Positions 5,951 through 7,555 of a stretch of DNA of 7,555 nucleotides are shown here, one piece after another. The notes under the pieces were generated by a model. The model did no database searches and had not been told where the DNA came from. It worked only from the letters and a program-made list of their open reading frames with translations. Within the stretch, counting starts at the first letter, position 1. Each line of letters starts with the position of its first letter. Made by a program: the position numbers and the translations under genes. The stretch is from an uncultured Bacteroidales bacterium. Its GTDB lineage: Bacteria > Bacteroidota > Bacteroidia > Bacteroidales > P3. The stretch spans positions 1-7,555 of the forward strand of contig CAMWIS010000079.1 in assembly GCA_947174375.1 (NCBI GenBank), in the 5' to 3' direction.

Positions 5951-6847
5951 TTACCGCCGCACGCGCACGAAACGGGGCTTATCGCGGAAATCCCGCATAA
6001 TCTCGACCGTCGAAAAGCCTAAGCCGCGGTAAAGCGCCGTCTGCTCATCGGGCAGGGCCTCGTTGATTTCCGCCCACAGCACGCCGTCTTCGGACAAGAT
6101 GTCGCGGGCGATGCGCCCCAAGGCGCCGTAAAACCGTAAGGGGTCGGCATCCGGCACGAACAGGGCGGAGGCGGGCTCGTAGCGCAGGACGTTGTCGCGC
6201 ATCAAGGCTTTCTCGCTCTCCCGCACATAGGGCGGATTGCTGACGATGACGTGCCACGGCCCCGCGGGGGGCGCGTCGGCCAAAAGGTCGTGACGGACAA
6301 AACGCAAGGGCGCGGCGGCGGGCGTTCCCCAAGCCCCGGCGTTGCGGCACGCCACAGCCAAGGCTTCGTCCGAAACATCAGTGCCCAGCACCTCGGCCAG
6401 GCCGTTCAGCCGCCGGTAGAGCGCGAGCGCGATGCAACCGCTGCCCGTACAGGCATCCCAAACGCGCAGCCGCCCGCCGCCGGACAGACGGCCCTGCGCC
6501 GCCTTGACCTCGTCCGCCACAAGCGACACCAATTGCTCCGTCTCCGGCCGCGGTATCAACACCGCCGGCGAGACCGCCAAAACCATATCGTCGAAATAAG
6601 CGCGGCCGAACACATACTGCACCGGTTCGCCCTTGCGCAAGCGTTTCGCCGCCTCGAAAAACCGCAACAGTTCGCTCTCGCTCACGCGGCGGTCGGCTTG
6701 CGCGCGAAAGACGGCCCGCGGCTCGCCCAGGATTTCCTCGGCCGCCCAGTCGAACAGGGCGCCCGCCTCCTCCGCCGGATAAAGTCCCGTCAGTTCCGAA
6801 AGGTAAAACCGGCGCACATCCGCCAACGCATTCGACGCTATCCGCAT
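5951..6847 (-). CDS. prmC: Peptide chain release factor N5-glutamine methyltransferase PrmC
   Basis: A 298-residue cytosolic enzyme that methylates the glutamine of the GGQ motif in release factors RF1 and RF2, using S-adenosylmethionine, which raises termination efficiency. Residues about 1-90 form the family's helical N-terminal domain (with GEPVQYVFGRAYF at 73-85). Then come PRPETEQLV (99-107), the AdoMet-binding motif I DACTGSGCIALAL (131-143), the acidic GTDVSDEAL (155-163) and the catalytic NPPY (204-207) in IVSNPPYVRESE. The length is normal. ATG 6847 gives the expected N-terminus; the frame stays open to 7036, but the extra residues overlap the membrane-protein gene and look like its shadow. 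The start overlaps the upstream gene by 10 bp, and the stop overlaps an ATG of the sugar kinase by one base, both signs of translational coupling. GC content is high here, with many Ala and Arg codons. Confidence 0.95.
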   Translation of the reverse strand: MRIASNALADVRRFYLSELTGLYPAEEAGALFDWAAEEILGEPRAVFRAQADRRVSESELLRFFEAAKRLRKGEPVQYVFGRAYFDDMVLAVSPAVLIPRPETEQLVSLVADEVKAAQGRLSGGGRLRVWDACTGSGCIALALYRRLNGLAEVLGTDVSDEALAVACRNAGAWGTPAAAPLRFVRHDLLADAPPAGPWHVIVSNPPYVRESEKALMRDNVLRYEPASALFVPDADPLRFYGALGRIARDILSEDGVLWAEINEALPDEQTALYRGLGFSTVEIMRDFRDKPRFVRVRR

Positions 6848-7446
6848 ATCGTTCCCTTCTTGAAATGCCGGCACGAGAGCAGGCCTATCGGCAGGAAATA
6901 CAGGCACCAGCACAGCAAAGCCACCGTGCCGGCCTTGCCCGCCCCGTCGGCCATCCCGTCCCAAAGTCCCGTCATCGGCAGCACAAAACAGCTGAAGAAA
7001 AAGAGGCCGTGTATCATCAGTAGCGCTTTCAGCCATTTATCCGCCCGCCCCTCCGGCTTCAAGGACAGGCCGATGAAGAACGTCGAAAGCGCCATCATGC
7101 CGTAGCCCAACAAATCGTAGTTGAACAGCAAGCCGCCCTTTCGAAAATCCAAAATCCACGCCGCCTGTTCCGACAGCCCATCGAACCGCAAGGTCGTCTG
7201 CGCGAAATACACGAGCGAAACCAAGACGGCATAGACGGCCGCGAACAGCAGCCCCACATTCGCCGCCACCTTGCGGTCGGCCGCGCACTCGTACTGAAAG
7301 CCCGCCGCCATCATCGCATAGCCGATGGGCAGTATCATACAGACTACATAGGCGCCGAAGGCGAAATCCAACAGCAGACACGCGGCAAAGAGCGCCACCG
7401 TGACGCTGACTGTCCCCGCCCCTATTCCGGCAATCATCCTGTTCAT
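6838..7446 (-). CDS. Six-helix integral membrane protein of unknown function
   Basis: A 202-residue protein that I do not recognise as a named family. Six hydrophobic segments are visible at about 5-25, 28-50, 62-83, 110-128, 138-158 and 172-193, with short loops. The longest, at about 84-109, contains charged residues (LRFDGLSEQ, DFRKGG). An even helix number puts both ends on the same side; the basic tail (CRHFKKGT) suggests the cytoplasm. The polar residues are not arranged as in any transporter or enzyme motif I know, and there is no cofactor motif. ATG 7446 lies 23 nt after a perfect -7 box, so this is probably the first gene of the leftward cluster. Its last codons overlap the prmC start by 10 bp, the only hint of a functional link. 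Met4 is an alternative start. Confidence 0.8.
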   Translation of the reverse strand: MNRMIAGIGAGTVSVTVALFAACLLLDFAFGAYVVCMILPIGYAMMAAGFQYECAADRKVAANVGLLFAAVYAVLVSLVYFAQTTLRFDGLSEQAAWILDFRKGGLLFNYDLLGYGMMALSTFFIGLSLKPEGRADKWLKALLMIHGLFFFSCFVLPMTGLWDGMADGAGKAGTVALLCWCLYFLPIGLLSCRHFKKGTICG

Positions 7447-7469
7447 AGATATTCTGTCTTAACGTCCTG

Positions 7470-7500
7470 CAAATTTACTATCTTTGCCTGTATAAACAAT
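7470..7500 (-). promoter_or_regulatory. Promoter of the membrane protein-prmC-kinase-FKBP cluster
   Basis: The minus strand has TAAATTTG (7477-7470), a perfect TAnnTTTG, with ATTG (three of four bases of the -33 TTTG) exactly 19 bp upstream at 7500-7497. The ATG of the membrane-protein gene is 23 nt downstream of the box, which leaves a short conventional leader. Confidence 0.65.
7479..7486 (+). promoter_or_regulatory. Rightward -7 box TATCTTTG for a gene beyond the right edge
   Basis: TATCTTTG on the plus strand is a perfect TAnnTTTG match, back to back with the leftward box (1 bp between them). No clear -33 TTTG is present. Downstream, ATG 7513 opens only an 11-codon frame that ends in TGA at 7546-7548. 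ATG 7542 stays open to the window end but gives too few codons to judge. Confidence 0.5.
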
Positions 7501-7513
7501 CACTCTGCAAAAA

Positions 7514-7550
7514 TGTCAGTATCGGGTTTGTGGCACACTTTATGCTGACA
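7514..7550. repeat. Inverted repeat TGTCAGTAT / ATGCTGACA at the right edge
   Basis: The arms at 7514-7522 and 7542-7550 pair over 9 bp (one T-G wobble) around a 19-nt loop that itself contains the small inverted repeat TGTG-G-CACA (7529-7537). There is no T-run directly after the arm, only CCTTT at the window end. It could be an RNA hairpin in the leader of the rightward transcript, an operator, or the end of an insertion sequence; the sequence available does not decide. Confidence 0.4.
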
Positions 7551-7555
7551 CCTTT

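Noticed and set aside
6848..7036. 63-residue N-terminal extension of PrmC
   Set aside because: The extension lies in an alternate frame of the membrane-protein gene, and PrmC proteins begin near MRIASNALADVRRFYL with normal total length.
6251..7105. 284-codon frame antisense to prmC and the membrane protein
   Set aside because: It spans two well-supported genes and has a low-complexity Arg/Gln/His-rich product.
1..7555. CRISPR array, tRNA gene, prophage or toxin-antitoxin system
   Set aside because: No regularly spaced repeats, no tRNA-like cloverleaf or TTCGA arm in the intergenic parts, and no phage or toxin genes; the coding content is otherwise housekeeping and transport.

Overview
This 7.6-kb window looks like ordinary chromosome from a GC-rich member of the Bacteroidota, probably Bacteroidales (an Alistipes-like relative would fit; genus not provable here). 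The main evidence is the promoters: perfect copies of the Bacteroidota -7 box TAnnTTTG lie upstream of genes on both strands, and one has a TTTG box exactly 19 bp further upstream. Shine-Dalgarno sites are weak, and the protein set also fits (BadF-type sugar kinase, SSS symporter, lipoprotein with LTSC lipobox).

Layout, left to right. Positions 1-279 hold no protein gene. They carry a strong leftward promoter and a leader with a boxA-like element, probably the front of an rRNA operon or other highly expressed RNA lying off the left edge. Next comes a leftward two-gene operon: a 590-residue lipoprotein (1740-3512) followed after 5 bp by an SSS-family sodium:solute symporter (280-1734). recR (3552-4157) is divergent from it, with only 39 bp between the start codons. 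A near-perfect hairpin terminator and a second inverted repeat separate recR from a convergent, tightly packed leftward cluster. In transcription order this is a six-helix membrane protein of unknown function (6838-7446), prmC (5951-6847), a BadF/GlcNAc-kinase-type sugar kinase (5049-5921 or 5951) and a secreted FKBP-type prolyl isomerase (4282-5034). At the right edge a rightward promoter and a 9-bp inverted repeat precede something that runs off the window.

The most interesting item is the lipoprotein. By eye it aligns along its length with M2 (angiotensin-converting-enzyme type) peptidases, but the zinc motif HExxH is replaced by WLGGV. The third zinc-ligand glutamate and the Lys/His/Tyr set that grips the substrate C-terminus are retained. 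It therefore looks like a catalytically dead, possibly peptide-binding ACE homologue, made in one operon with a LeuT-fold sodium symporter. That recalls animal ACE2/collectrin, which partner a LeuT-fold amino-acid transporter. The partnership here is a hypothesis.

A second theme is that three TAnnTTTG-type boxes end only 5-6 nt before an ATG (lipoprotein, recR, sugar kinase), which predicts leaderless or nearly leaderless mRNAs.
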